Shown: positions 52,083 to 59,904 of the stretch, piece after piece
Layout of the letters: the number at the start of each line of letters is the position of its first letter
How positions within the stretch are numbered: the first letter of the stretch is position 1
Assembly (NCBI RefSeq): GCF_012277275.1
Contig: NZ_CP051155.1
Location: 2,418,001-2,482,000, forward strand
Source of the DNA: Gephyromycinifex aptenodytis
Lineage (GTDB): Bacteria; Actinomycetota; Actinomycetes; Actinomycetales; Dermatophilaceae
Direction: 5' to 3'
Length of the DNA: 64,000 bases
The notes under the pieces: generated by a model
The model's database searches: none
What the model saw: only the letters and a program-made list of their open reading frames with translations
What the model was told of the DNA's origin: nothing
Translations under genes and position numbers: made by a program

Positions 52083-53459
52083 TCAGGACAGCGTCTTTCC
52101 GTCGGCCACATGTTGCGGGGCGCCGTCGTCCTGAAGGTGAACGTCGCCGGTGACGGTGACATTCGCTCCGAAACTCCAGTCGCCGTCCACGGTCAGCGCG
52201 CTGGCCTGACGTAACGAGGGCACTCCGGCGCTGAACCGCTCATCGAAGTCGGCGATCTTCTTGAAGTGCGAGTCCAGGCTGATCACCGGGGCCGCCTCAG
52301 GCACCAGGCTCAGGCGCCCAGCTTCGTCGACGTCGTACACATCGGAGCGCAGCAACAGCAGCTCATTGGTCGTCTTGACCGGCAGGAACCGGGATCGCGG
52401 GACGCAGATGGCTCGAGCGCCTTGGAAGATCTCCACGGCGGCACCCATCGCGGTCTCGACCTGCACGACCTCGGGGGAGGAGGAGTCCTTGGGGTCGACG
52501 GTCTTGACGTTGCGGATCAGCGGCAGACGCAGCACCCCGTCGCGTTCGGCGAGGAGTTCTCGCAGCGCCCGCAGGTCGAACCACAGGTTGTTGGTGTGGA
52601 AGTAGGGGTGGCGGTGCTCGTCAGTGAAGAACTCCATCTCATCCTCGGCGGTCTGCGCCGTGTCGCGCAGGATGAGTTGGTCGTCTTCCTTGCGGATCGC
52701 CAGGTGGCCGCCCTTGCGGTCCATCGCGGTGCGGCGGCACACTTCAGCCGCGTACGGCGCCCCGGTGGCGGCGAACCACCCGGCCAGGGTGGCATCCGGC
52801 CCGGCGCCGAGGTTGTCGGCGTTGGAGACCGAGGCATAGCGGAAGCCGGCCTCGATGAGAGCATCCAGCACGCCGGTGCTCAACAGCGAGGGGTACAGGT
52901 CGCCGTGACCCGGGGGGCACCATTCGAGTTGCGGGTCGGTGGGCCATTCAACCGGGGTCAGGTCGTCGGTGCGCAGCTTGGGTTCCTGGCTCTGTAGAAA
53001 GTCCAGGGGGAGGTCATCGACCTGCAGGTCGGGGTACTTCGCCAGCGCGGCGAGGGTGTCCTTCTGGGTGTTGAAGCTGTTCATGAACAGCAACGGCAGT
53101 CGCACGTCGTGCTCGCGCCGGGCTGCCATCACCTGGTCGACGATGAGATCGAGGAACGTCTTGTCCTCGCGCACCGGCAGCAGCGTCTTGGCCACCTGCA
53201 TGCCCATTGAGGTGCCCAGGCCACCGTTGAGTTTGATGAGCACGGTGGCGCCCAACGCTTCTGCCGCGGCAGCGTCGTCGACCTCGACGTCGGTGAGCAT
53301 CGGTGGGTCCAACAGCGGGCGGATCGTCTCCTCCCGGATGAGTCCGGTCGCGCCCTCCTGCAGTTCCGAGTAGTAGTAGCTGAAGACGTCGATCGCGGTC
53401 TGGCTCACACCGGCCGCTGCCATCTTGTCTTGTGCCTGTCCAAGCCCCTGCTCGCTCAT
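52083..53459 (-). CDS. UTP-glucose-1-phosphate uridylyltransferase, UDPGP type
   Basis: Cytosolic nucleotidyltransferase of 458 residues that makes UDP-glucose or a related UDP-sugar. It belongs to the UDPGP family (eukaryotic-type UGPase and UDP-GlcNAc pyrophosphorylase), not the GalU family usual in bacteria. Nucleotide-binding loop: VLIKLNGGLGTSMGMQVAKTLLPV (about residues 73-96); LLFMNSFNTQKDT and SNADNLGAGPDATLAGWF follow, and a left-handed beta-helix-like end (VTVTGDVHLQDDGAPQ). First gene of the five-gene operon; it would supply the donor for the glycosyltransferase. Confidence 0.92.
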   Translation of the reverse strand: MSEQGLGQAQDKMAAAGVSQTAIDVFSYYYSELQEGATGLIREETIRPLLDPPMLTDVEVDDAAAAEALGATVLIKLNGGLGTSMGMQVAKTLLPVREDKTFLDLIVDQVMAARREHDVRLPLLFMNSFNTQKDTLAALAKYPDLQVDDLPLDFLQSQEPKLRTDDLTPVEWPTDPQLEWCPPGHGDLYPSLLSTGVLDALIEAGFRYASVSNADNLGAGPDATLAGWFAATGAPYAAEVCRRTAMDRKGGHLAIRKEDDQLILRDTAQTAEDEMEFFTDEHRHPYFHTNNLWFDLRALRELLAERDGVLRLPLIRNVKTVDPKDSSSPEVVQVETAMGAAVEIFQGARAICVPRSRFLPVKTTNELLLLRSDVYDVDEAGRLSLVPEAAPVISLDSHFKKIADFDERFSAGVPSLRQASALTVDGDWSFGANVTVTGDVHLQDDGAPQHVADGKTLS

Positions 53460-53592
53460 GTATCGATCGTATCGGGGTGGCTCGGCCCAGGGCCGAACGG
53501 GCGCTGCCCCCTAGACGCGTTCTTGGCCCTGCGGAGAACTACTCGTCTAGGTGTCGGGGTCAGCACCATGGAGATTCAGCGGCGGGGTCGGG

Positions 53593-54576
53593 ATGCTCTC
53601 GGTTACGGTTCCCCCCGTGGCGGATCAGGTGCAGGATCAAGACGAGGCCGGGCAGCGCCTCCTCGTCCACGCGCGCGGGCTGACCAAAACCTACGGTGCC
53701 TTCCAAGCGGTGCGCGGGATCGACGTCGATGTGCGCCACGGAGAGGTGTTCGGCTTCCTCGGGCCGAATGGGGCCGGCAAGTCCACGACGATGCGGATGA
53801 TCGCGACCACCTCCCCGGCCAGCGGCGGGGTGCTGCGGGTGCTCGGGCTCGACCCGGCGCGTCACGGCAGCCGCATCCGTGCCCGCCTCGGGGTCTGCCC
53901 GCAGGAGGACACCCTGGACCTGGAGCTGTCGGTGCGCGAGAACCTCATCGTGTACGGGCGGTTCTTCGGGATGAGCCGGGCGCGGGTGCGTGAACGCGCT
54001 GACGAACTGCTCGACTTCGTCAAACTCACCGACAAGGCAGGGGCCAAGGTTGATGACCTCTCCGGTGGGATGAAACGTCGCCTGACCATCGCCCGCTCCC
54101 TGGTCAACGAGCCGGACCTGCTCATCCTCGACGAGCCGACCACCGGTCTGGACCCCCAGGCGCGGCACACCCTGTGGGACCAGCTCTACCGGCTCAAACA
54201 TGCCGGGGTGACCCAGATCCTCACCACGCATTACATGGACGAGGCCGAGCAACTCTGCGACCGACTCGTCGTCATGCACGAGGGCAGGATCGCCGCCTTG
54301 GGTAGCCCGGCCGAACTCATCGCAGCGCACACCACTCGCGAGGTGGCCGAGCTGCGGTTCGGGGTCGTGGACCACACGAGCTTCGAAGAGCAGGTGGCCG
54401 GGTGCGCCCAGCGGGTCGAGGTGTTGCCCGACCGGTTGCTGCTCTATGCCGATTCCGGCGAGGACGCTTTGGCCCGGGTGCACGAACGCGGACTGACCCC
54501 CGCCCAGGTGCTCGTGCGCCGCTCGACCCTGGAAGATGTGTTCTTGCGCCTTACCGGTCGGACGTTGGTCGACTGA
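53593..54576 (+). CDS. ABC transporter ATPase, NodI/DrrA type
   Basis: ATP-binding subunit of an ABC-2 exporter, 327 residues. Walker A GPNGAGKST, Q-loop CPQEDTLDLELSVRENLIVYGRFFGMS, signature LSGGMKRRLTIARSLVNEPDLLILDEPTTGLDP (with Walker B), H-loop TTHYMDEAEQLCDRLVVM. The run from CPQED to TTHYMDEAEQLCDR is strikingly like NodI of rhizobia, though DrrA-like drug exporters are similar. Start uncertain: ATG 53593 or GTG 53617. Divergent from the uridylyltransferase operon by 133 bases; stop overlaps the next gene. Confidence 0.9.
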   Translation: MLSVTVPPVADQVQDQDEAGQRLLVHARGLTKTYGAFQAVRGIDVDVRHGEVFGFLGPNGAGKSTTMRMIATTSPASGGVLRVLGLDPARHGSRIRARLGVCPQEDTLDLELSVRENLIVYGRFFGMSRARVRERADELLDFVKLTDKAGAKVDDLSGGMKRRLTIARSLVNEPDLLILDEPTTGLDPQARHTLWDQLYRLKHAGVTQILTTHYMDEAEQLCDRLVVMHEGRIAALGSPAELIAAHTTREVAELRFGVVDHTSFEEQVAGCAQRVEVLPDRLLLYADSGEDALARVHERGLTPAQVLVRRSTLEDVFLRLTGRTLVD

Positions 54577-55412
54577 TGAGCCAGGCCGCGCCTCGACCCC
54601 GCGACATAACGACGGTGCCGCCCGCGCCGGGGCACCTGCGGATGCTCGCCCGCCAGAGCGACTATCACTGGACGCGGCTACGCCGCACCTGGAAGGGCTC
54701 GGTCGTCACCGCAATCCTCAACCCGCTGCTGTACGTGGCCGCGATGGGCCTGGTCCTGGGCTCCTACATCGACGCAGCCGGCAGCGGACCGCCCGGGGCT
54801 GCCTCCTACCTGCACTTCATCGCGGCCGGGTTGCTCGCCGGGCAGGCCATGACCATCGCCATCGGCGACGCCACCTACCCCATCTATGGGGCCATCACCT
54901 GGGACAAGACGTTCTGGTCGATGGTTGCTACCCCGCTGCGGGTGGTCGACATCGTCACCGCCGCGCTGGCCGCGATCCTGCTGCGCGTCGCGTTGTCCTG
55001 CGCCATCTTCATGCTGACCCTGGCCCCGTTCGGCCTCTACGCGAACCTGCCCGGGGCGTTGCTGGCGTTCGGGGTGCAACTTCTCCTCGGGTGGGCGTTC
55101 GCGGCGCTGGTCTGCGCCTACAGCGTGTGGACCCCGAGCGAGGCTGGGTTCTCGATCATCTTCCGGGTCGTGCTCGTACCGCTCTACCTGTTCTCCGGGG
55201 CGTTCTTCCCCATCTCCAACCTCGGCCCGGTGCTGGAGCGGTTGGCGATGTTCAGCCCGCTGTGGCACGCCATCGAACTGACTCGCGCCCTCATGCTCGG
55301 CACGCCGCTGGCCCCGGGGGCGGCGCTGCTGCACGTGGGCGTGCTTCTCGGGCTGGGGGTGCTCGGCTGGTGGCTGAGCGTGCGGCTGCTGAGCAGGCGG
55401 CTGTTGTCATGA
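54576..55412 (+). CDS. ABC-2 type permease, NodJ-like (first)
   Basis: Membrane subunit of 278 residues with six helices. MSQAAPRPRD... precedes a basic region (WTRLRRTWKG) and the first helix; LHFIAAGLLAGQAMTIAIGDATYPIYGAITWDKTFWSMVATPLRVVDIVTA and VLVPLYLFSGAFFPISNLGPVLERLAMFSPLWHAIEL match the NodJ/ABC-2 pattern. Start ATG overlaps the ATPase stop by one base, and its own stop overlaps the next permease start, so the three subunits are made together. Confidence 0.9.
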   Translation: MSQAAPRPRDITTVPPAPGHLRMLARQSDYHWTRLRRTWKGSVVTAILNPLLYVAAMGLVLGSYIDAAGSGPPGAASYLHFIAAGLLAGQAMTIAIGDATYPIYGAITWDKTFWSMVATPLRVVDIVTAALAAILLRVALSCAIFMLTLAPFGLYANLPGALLAFGVQLLLGWAFAALVCAYSVWTPSEAGFSIIFRVVLVPLYLFSGAFFPISNLGPVLERLAMFSPLWHAIELTRALMLGTPLAPGAALLHVGVLLGLGVLGWWLSVRLLSRRLLS

Positions 55413-56164
55413 TGGCCTGGCATCTGGTCGCCCGGCATGTGCGCGTGTACCGGCGGCTGCCGTTCGTCTTCCTCACCGGGTTCCTGGAGCCGGTGTTCTT
55501 CCTGTTCTCCATCGGGATCGGGGTCGGGGCGATGATCCCCGGCTTCGAGGTCGGTGGCACCCTGATCCCGTACGCCACCTATGTGGCTCCGGCGATGCTC
55601 GCCACCTCCGCGATGAACGGTGCGGTGATGGATTCCACCTTCAACATCTTTCACCGGCTCAAATACGCCAAGCTCTACGACGCGCTCCTGGCCACCCCGA
55701 TGACCACCGCTGATGTCGCGGTCGGGGAGGTGACCTGGTCCCTGATCCGGGGCGGGATCTATGCGACCGGATTCCTGGGGCTGATGGCCGCGATGGGTCT
55801 CGTGCACTCTCCGCTGGCACTGCTCGCGCTGCCCGCCTGCTTGCTCATCGGCCTGGCGGTGGGTGGGGTGGGCATGTGGCTGACGACCTACATGCGTTCC
55901 TGGCAAGACTTCGAGTTCATCACGCTGGCGCTCATGCCGATGACCCTGTTCAGCGGCACGTTCTTCCCGATCCTCGGATTTCCGGCGCCGCTTCGCTGGT
56001 TGATCGAGTTCACTCCGCTGTATCGCGGGGTGGTGCTGTGTCGGGAACTGACGACGGGGATGCCCACGGTGGCCTCGGGGTATTCGGTCATCTATCTGGT
56101 GGCCCTGGGCGTGATGGGTGTGTTGTTCGCTCGTCACCGGTTCGACGTTCTGCTTCGGCACTGA
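55409..56164 (+). CDS. ABC-2 type permease, NodJ-like (second)
   Basis: Second membrane subunit, 251 residues, six helices. YATYVAPAMLATSAMNGAVMDSTFNIFHRLKYAKLYDALLATPMTTADVAVGEVTWSLIRGG and LALMPMTLFSGTFFPILGFPAPLRWLIEFTPLYRGVVLCREL are close to the NodJ consensus. It overlaps the first permease by ATGA. Rhizobial NodIJ uses one NodJ homodimer; here two different permeases probably form a heterodimer with the ATPase dimer. Substrate not shown by sequence; lipid-linked sugar or drug. Confidence 0.9.
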   Translation: MMAWHLVARHVRVYRRLPFVFLTGFLEPVFFLFSIGIGVGAMIPGFEVGGTLIPYATYVAPAMLATSAMNGAVMDSTFNIFHRLKYAKLYDALLATPMTTADVAVGEVTWSLIRGGIYATGFLGLMAAMGLVHSPLALLALPACLLIGLAVGGVGMWLTTYMRSWQDFEFITLALMPMTLFSGTFFPILGFPAPLRWLIEFTPLYRGVVLCRELTTGMPTVASGYSVIYLVALGVMGVLFARHRFDVLLRH

Positions 56165-56296
56165 CCCGCCGGTAACCCGAGCCGCTTATCGACTCAGGCG
56201 ACCGGTCGCCGACGAACGAGTCCTGCGAAGAGGCATTCCCTTGTGTGCGGACCGGCATCTCCCTACGGTGGCGGAGCCTCATACGGAATCGCATGT

Positions 56297-56307
56297 TCGC
56301 TATGCGA
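56297..56307. promoter_or_regulatory. Candidate IclR operator before MHS transporter
   Basis: TCGCTATGCGA, an inverted repeat TCGC-N3-GCGA, 51 bases upstream of the transporter ATG. The same 11 bases occur at 58495-58505 upstream of the IclR gene. The size and symmetry fit known IclR-type sites. Confidence 0.55.
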
Positions 56308-56357
56308 GCAGCCTTCCGAGGTGCCTCACGCTCATCAAGACGACCGCTAGGACAACG

Positions 56358-57716
56358 ATGTCTTCACTCCCCACGTCCCCGGACGAGCCCTACATCGTCG
56401 TCGATGTAGACGCCCCGGTGACTTCCCCATCGGAGTACCGCCGGGTCGCTATGGCGACGATGGTCGGCACCACCATCGAGTGGTATGACTTCTTCATCTA
56501 CGCCAATGTGGCAGGTCTGTTGTTCGGCAAGCTCTTCTTCTCCGGGCTGGGGGAGTGGGCGCAGCTCGCGGCCTTCGCGACAGTAGGCGTCTCGTTCTTC
56601 TTCCGGCCTGCCGGTGCCATTGCCATGGGTTATGTGGGTGACCGTTGGGGGCGCCGCATCGTCCTGGTGCTCACCCTGGGCCTGATGGGGCTGGCGACCA
56701 CCCTTGTCGGGTTGCTGCCGACGGCCGAACAGATCGGCGTCGCCGCGCCGCTGCTGTTGATCCTGCTGCGTTGCGCGCAGGGCTTCTCTGCCGGTGGTGA
56801 ATGGGGCGGGGCGGCGATGCTCGCCGTCGAACACGCACCCCCGGGTCAGCGCGGCAAATTCGGCGCCTACCCCCAGATCGGCGTTCCTGCCGGGATGCTG
56901 TTGGCGATGCTGTTCCTCACTGTCCTGGCGATGACCCAGACCAAGGAACAGTTCGACGCCTGGGGTTGGCGCATCCCGTTCATCTTCTCCATCGTTCTGG
57001 TCTTCATCGGTCAGTGGATCCGTTCGCGGATCGCCGAGTCGCCGGTCTTCGAGGAGCTCAAGGAAGCCCGTGAGCACGCCACGGCGCCGCAGAAGGAACT
57101 GCTGAAGACCCACCCCAAGGAGGTGCTGCTCGCGGCCGGCTCCTTCATCGGCAACAACGCCGTGGGTTACATGCTCGTGGGTGGCTTCGTCATCGGTTCG
57201 GCTGCTGCCGGCGGTCTGGCCCGTTCCTCGGTACTCAACTGGGCGTTGATCTCCGCGGCGGTGTGGGGTGTCACCACGATGCTCGGCGCCATCTGGTCGG
57301 ACAAGATCGGCCGCGTGCGGGTCTACAAGATCGGTTACATCATCACCGCGCTGTGGCTGTACCCGATGTTCTGGCTCATCCGCGAGGGCATCGACACCCA
57401 GAACGCGATGCTCATCGGTGTCGGTCTGATCGTGATGGGTATCCCCCTGGGGCTCAACTACGGCCCGCAGTCGGCGATGTTCGCCGAGATGTTCCCGGCT
57501 CGTATCCGCCTGTCGGGTGTGTCCTTGGCGTACGCGATCGGCGCGGTCTTCGGTGGTGCGTTCGCCCCGACCATCGCCGAGTACCTCACCAAACGCACCG
57601 GAGACATCACCTCGGTTGCCTGGTACCTCATCCCGGTCACGCTCGTCTCGCTGGCGTGCGTGTTCTTCATAAAGGACCGCTCTCAGGAGCCGCTGCACAC
57701 GATGTCCGGTCACTGA
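56358..57716 (+). CDS. MFS transporter, metabolite:H+ symporter (MHS) family
   Basis: Secondary transporter of 452 residues with twelve helices. MHS features: MATMVGTTIEWYDFFIYANVAGLLFGKLFF in helix 1, the loop motif GYVGDRWGRRIVLVLTLGLMGLATTLVGLLPT, and LRCAQGFSAGGEWGGAAMLAVEHAP. Known members import dicarboxylates, shikimate, betaine or aromatic acids. Next to the IclR regulator, flavin monooxygenase and cupin genes, an aromatic or cyclic acid is the best guess. ATG 56358 follows AGGA. Confidence 0.92.
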   Translation: MSSLPTSPDEPYIVVDVDAPVTSPSEYRRVAMATMVGTTIEWYDFFIYANVAGLLFGKLFFSGLGEWAQLAAFATVGVSFFFRPAGAIAMGYVGDRWGRRIVLVLTLGLMGLATTLVGLLPTAEQIGVAAPLLLILLRCAQGFSAGGEWGGAAMLAVEHAPPGQRGKFGAYPQIGVPAGMLLAMLFLTVLAMTQTKEQFDAWGWRIPFIFSIVLVFIGQWIRSRIAESPVFEELKEAREHATAPQKELLKTHPKEVLLAAGSFIGNNAVGYMLVGGFVIGSAAAGGLARSSVLNWALISAAVWGVTTMLGAIWSDKIGRVRVYKIGYIITALWLYPMFWLIREGIDTQNAMLIGVGLIVMGIPLGLNYGPQSAMFAEMFPARIRLSGVSLAYAIGAVFGGAFAPTIAEYLTKRTGDITSVAWYLIPVTLVSLACVFFIKDRSQEPLHTMSGH

Positions 57717-57798
57717 GCCGGGTTGCCCTCCGTTGTCTTCCGATGCCGCCTGCTCGCCCTTTGATCCGATGGCGAGGAGGCGGCGTCGGCGTCTGGGC

Positions 57799-58452
57799 TC
57801 ACAACGCTGCCGCTATCCGATCCCGAGCGCCCAGGACATGCCGGCTGAGGTGCTCGACGTCGTGATCGCCCACGTAGGTCAGTGCCACGGCTGCCGGGTG
57901 CACATAGCCCCGCAGCGGCGCTGCCACTGACCCCACCCCGTCCAGGACCTCCCCGAGAGAATGGGTCCAGCCGCGCTGTCGTTGGTCGGCATCGACCTGG
58001 CCGTCACCGTCCAGCATGAGCAGGGCCCGACCCGGGGCGCCCTGGGTCACCGCGTGCCGATAACCGATCCGCAGGGTGAACATCGGGCCGGGGATCGACG
58101 GCTCGACGACCAGCACGGTGACCGCCTCTTCGGCCTCCCGCACGACGATGAACGCCGCCAGATCGGTGGCATCGGCCAATTCCTGCAAGGGGCGCCGCGC
58201 CGCGGAGGTGAGGTCTTGGGTCAGTCCGCCGGCCAAGGCTGCCAGGCCGAAGCCCAGCCGGTAGGTCTCAGCAGCGGAGCGGGCGACCAAGCGGTGGTCT
58301 TCCAGGGTGCGGATGAGTCGATACACGATCGAGCGGTGCAGACCGGACTCCTGGACCAGTTCGCTCATCGTCATGGGTCGCGGAGCTGCGGCCAGGATCT
58401 CCAGCAGGCGGATGCCACGGTCGAGGGTTTGCGAGCGGGTGGTTGTCGGCAC
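57799..58452 (-). CDS. IclR-family transcriptional regulator
   Basis: Regulator of 217 residues. N-terminal winged HTH: TLDRGIRLLEILAAAPRPMTMSELVQESGLHRSIVYRLIRTLEDHRLVARSAAETYRLGFGLAALA; C-terminal IclR effector domain (LADATDLAAFIVVREAEEAVTVLVVEPSIPGPMFTLRIGYRHAVTQGAPGRALL). GTG 58452 is favoured by a GAGG site; a start 12 codons upstream is possible. It faces the MBL/monooxygenase genes divergently and converges on the transporter, and probably controls both through the TCGCTATGCGA sites. Confidence 0.92.
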   Translation of the reverse strand: MPTTTRSQTLDRGIRLLEILAAAPRPMTMSELVQESGLHRSIVYRLIRTLEDHRLVARSAAETYRLGFGLAALAGGLTQDLTSAARRPLQELADATDLAAFIVVREAEEAVTVLVVEPSIPGPMFTLRIGYRHAVTQGAPGRALLMLDGDGQVDADQRQRGWTHSLGEVLDGVGSVAAPLRGYVHPAAVALTYVGDHDVEHLSRHVLGARDRIAAAL

Positions 58453-58857
58453 GGGGCACCTCGGCAGTGGTGGGCGGGGCGGCGTCAACCCTACTCGCTA
58501 TGCGAATAGTCCCGAGAAGTTGGCGGACGGGCGGTGGCGATCGTGTGTTCGTCTGGAAGGGAAGCCGATTCACCTGCCCAGCAAGATTTCGGCTCGGAGG
58601 TCTTGCCTCATCCCAGCCGGGACCCTACGCTCGCATGAGCTAATAACGAATAGCCAGACCGATAATAGAATTCCGTTCGCGTCAGATCAGCCGGTCTGGC
58701 CCAGGCGCTGGGAGTCAATCCGCGCACGGGTGGCTCACCGCTACCGTTTCGGCGCCGGACTACATCGGTCTGTAGAACCAGTTCGGCGCGGGCAGCCCCC
58801 GTGGCTCAGCCAGTCGTCAGCCCGAGCGCATCGCACCCCGTCACACAGGAGTCATTC
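58453..58857. other. 405-bp control region between IclR and MBL genes
   Basis: No gene supported. Contains the TCGCTATGCGA palindrome (58495-58505) and a second AT-rich patch with CGAATAG half-sites near 58640, then the long leader of the MBL gene. Likely divergent promoters. Confidence 0.5.
58495..58505. promoter_or_regulatory. Candidate IclR operator before the regulator gene
   Basis: TCGCTATGCGA, identical to the site at 56297, 43 bases upstream of the regulator's GTG on its 5' side. Flanked by CTAC/ATAG, which extends the symmetry. Suggests autoregulation and joint control of the divergent catabolic genes. Confidence 0.55.
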
Positions 58858-59817
58858 ATGGCAAAGCCCTTCGCGTCCTCCGCCGACCTCGGTGAGAAGA
58901 AACGCACCCTCGAGGTCCTCGCCGACGGGGTCTACGCGCTCACCGCCGAGGGTGACCCCAACATCGGCGCGATCGAGGGCGAAGACTTCGTCGTCTGCTT
59001 CGAGGCCCTCGCCACCCCGGCCGCCGCGAACGAGTGGCTCGCCGAACTGCGCAAGCACACCGACAAGCCGGTCAAATACCTCGTCCTGTCCCACTACCAC
59101 GCGGTGCGCGTGCTGGGTGCTGCCGCGTACGAGGCCGAGATCGTCATCGCGCACACGAACACCAAGAAGCTCATCGACGAGCGAGGCCAGGAGGACTGGG
59201 ACAGCGAGTTCGGCCGCATGCCGCGCTTGTTCAAGAACCCCGAGACCATCCCCGGCCTCACGCACCCGAGTGAGACGTTCGACGACCGTTACGTCATCGA
59301 CCTCGGCGGCGAGCGCGGCAACCTCGTGCTGGAGTACTGCGGCCGTGGCCACACCGCCGGCGACCTCGTCGCGTGGGTGGAGAAGCCCAAGGTGCTCTTC
59401 GCCGGCGACCTCGTCGAGGCCGAGGCTGCGCTGTACACCGGTGACGCCTTCCACTCGGACTGGTCGGGCGCGACTCTGGACAAGGTCAAGGCCTACGAGG
59501 CCGAGTTCCTCATCGGTGGCCGCGGCGGGGTGACCCGCGGTCGCGAGGCCGTGAACGCCGCCATCGAGCAGACCCGCGAGTTCATCGCCGTCATGCTCCG
59601 CGAGGTCGGCGCCGTCCACCAGCGTGGCGGGACCCTCAAAGAGGCGTTCCAGGCGACCCACACGGCACTGGCCCCGCAGTTCGGGCACTGGCCGATCTTC
59701 GAGCACTGCCTGCCCTTCGACGTTCAGCGCGTCTGGGATGAGTTCGACGGCATCGACTGGCCGCGGGTGTGGACCGCCGAGCGCGACCGCGAGGTCTGGG
59801 ACCAGTTGCAGGACTGA
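58858..59817 (+). CDS. MBL-fold metallo-hydrolase-like protein with altered metal motif
   Basis: Cytosolic metallo-beta-lactamase-fold protein of 319 residues. The usual HxHxDH motif appears as HYHAVR (in YLVLSHYHAVRVLGAAAYEAEIVIAH), so the Asp and the third His are Val and Arg; the later ligands remain (GRGHTAGDLVAW, LFAGDLVEAEAAL and possibly FEHCLPF). Only one metal site may be kept. CAGGAG precedes the ATG. It is 87 bases upstream of the flavin monooxygenase and probably shares its transcript; a lactone- or ester-cleaving role after ring hydroxylation is possible. Confidence 0.85.
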   Translation: MAKPFASSADLGEKKRTLEVLADGVYALTAEGDPNIGAIEGEDFVVCFEALATPAAANEWLAELRKHTDKPVKYLVLSHYHAVRVLGAAAYEAEIVIAHTNTKKLIDERGQEDWDSEFGRMPRLFKNPETIPGLTHPSETFDDRYVIDLGGERGNLVLEYCGRGHTAGDLVAWVEKPKVLFAGDLVEAEAALYTGDAFHSDWSGATLDKVKAYEAEFLIGGRGGVTRGREAVNAAIEQTREFIAVMLREVGAVHQRGGTLKEAFQATHTALAPQFGHWPIFEHCLPFDVQRVWDEFDGIDWPRVWTAERDREVWDQLQD

Positions 59818-59904
59818 GCACGCCAGAGCGGGGCGGCACGCTCCAAGCGCGCCGCCCGCTCTGGTAGCCGCACACATCACTCAAGCAGCAAGGACAACGA
59901 CGTC

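Noticed and set aside
53593-56164. Firm call of a rhizobial nodIJ system
   Set aside because: Similarity to NodI/NodJ is clear, but DrrAB-type exporters look alike and there are two permeases; gene symbols were withheld.
56364-57713. 449-codon minus-strand open frame opposite the MHS transporter
   Set aside because: Antisense shadow, Arg/His/Glu/Asp-rich without motifs.
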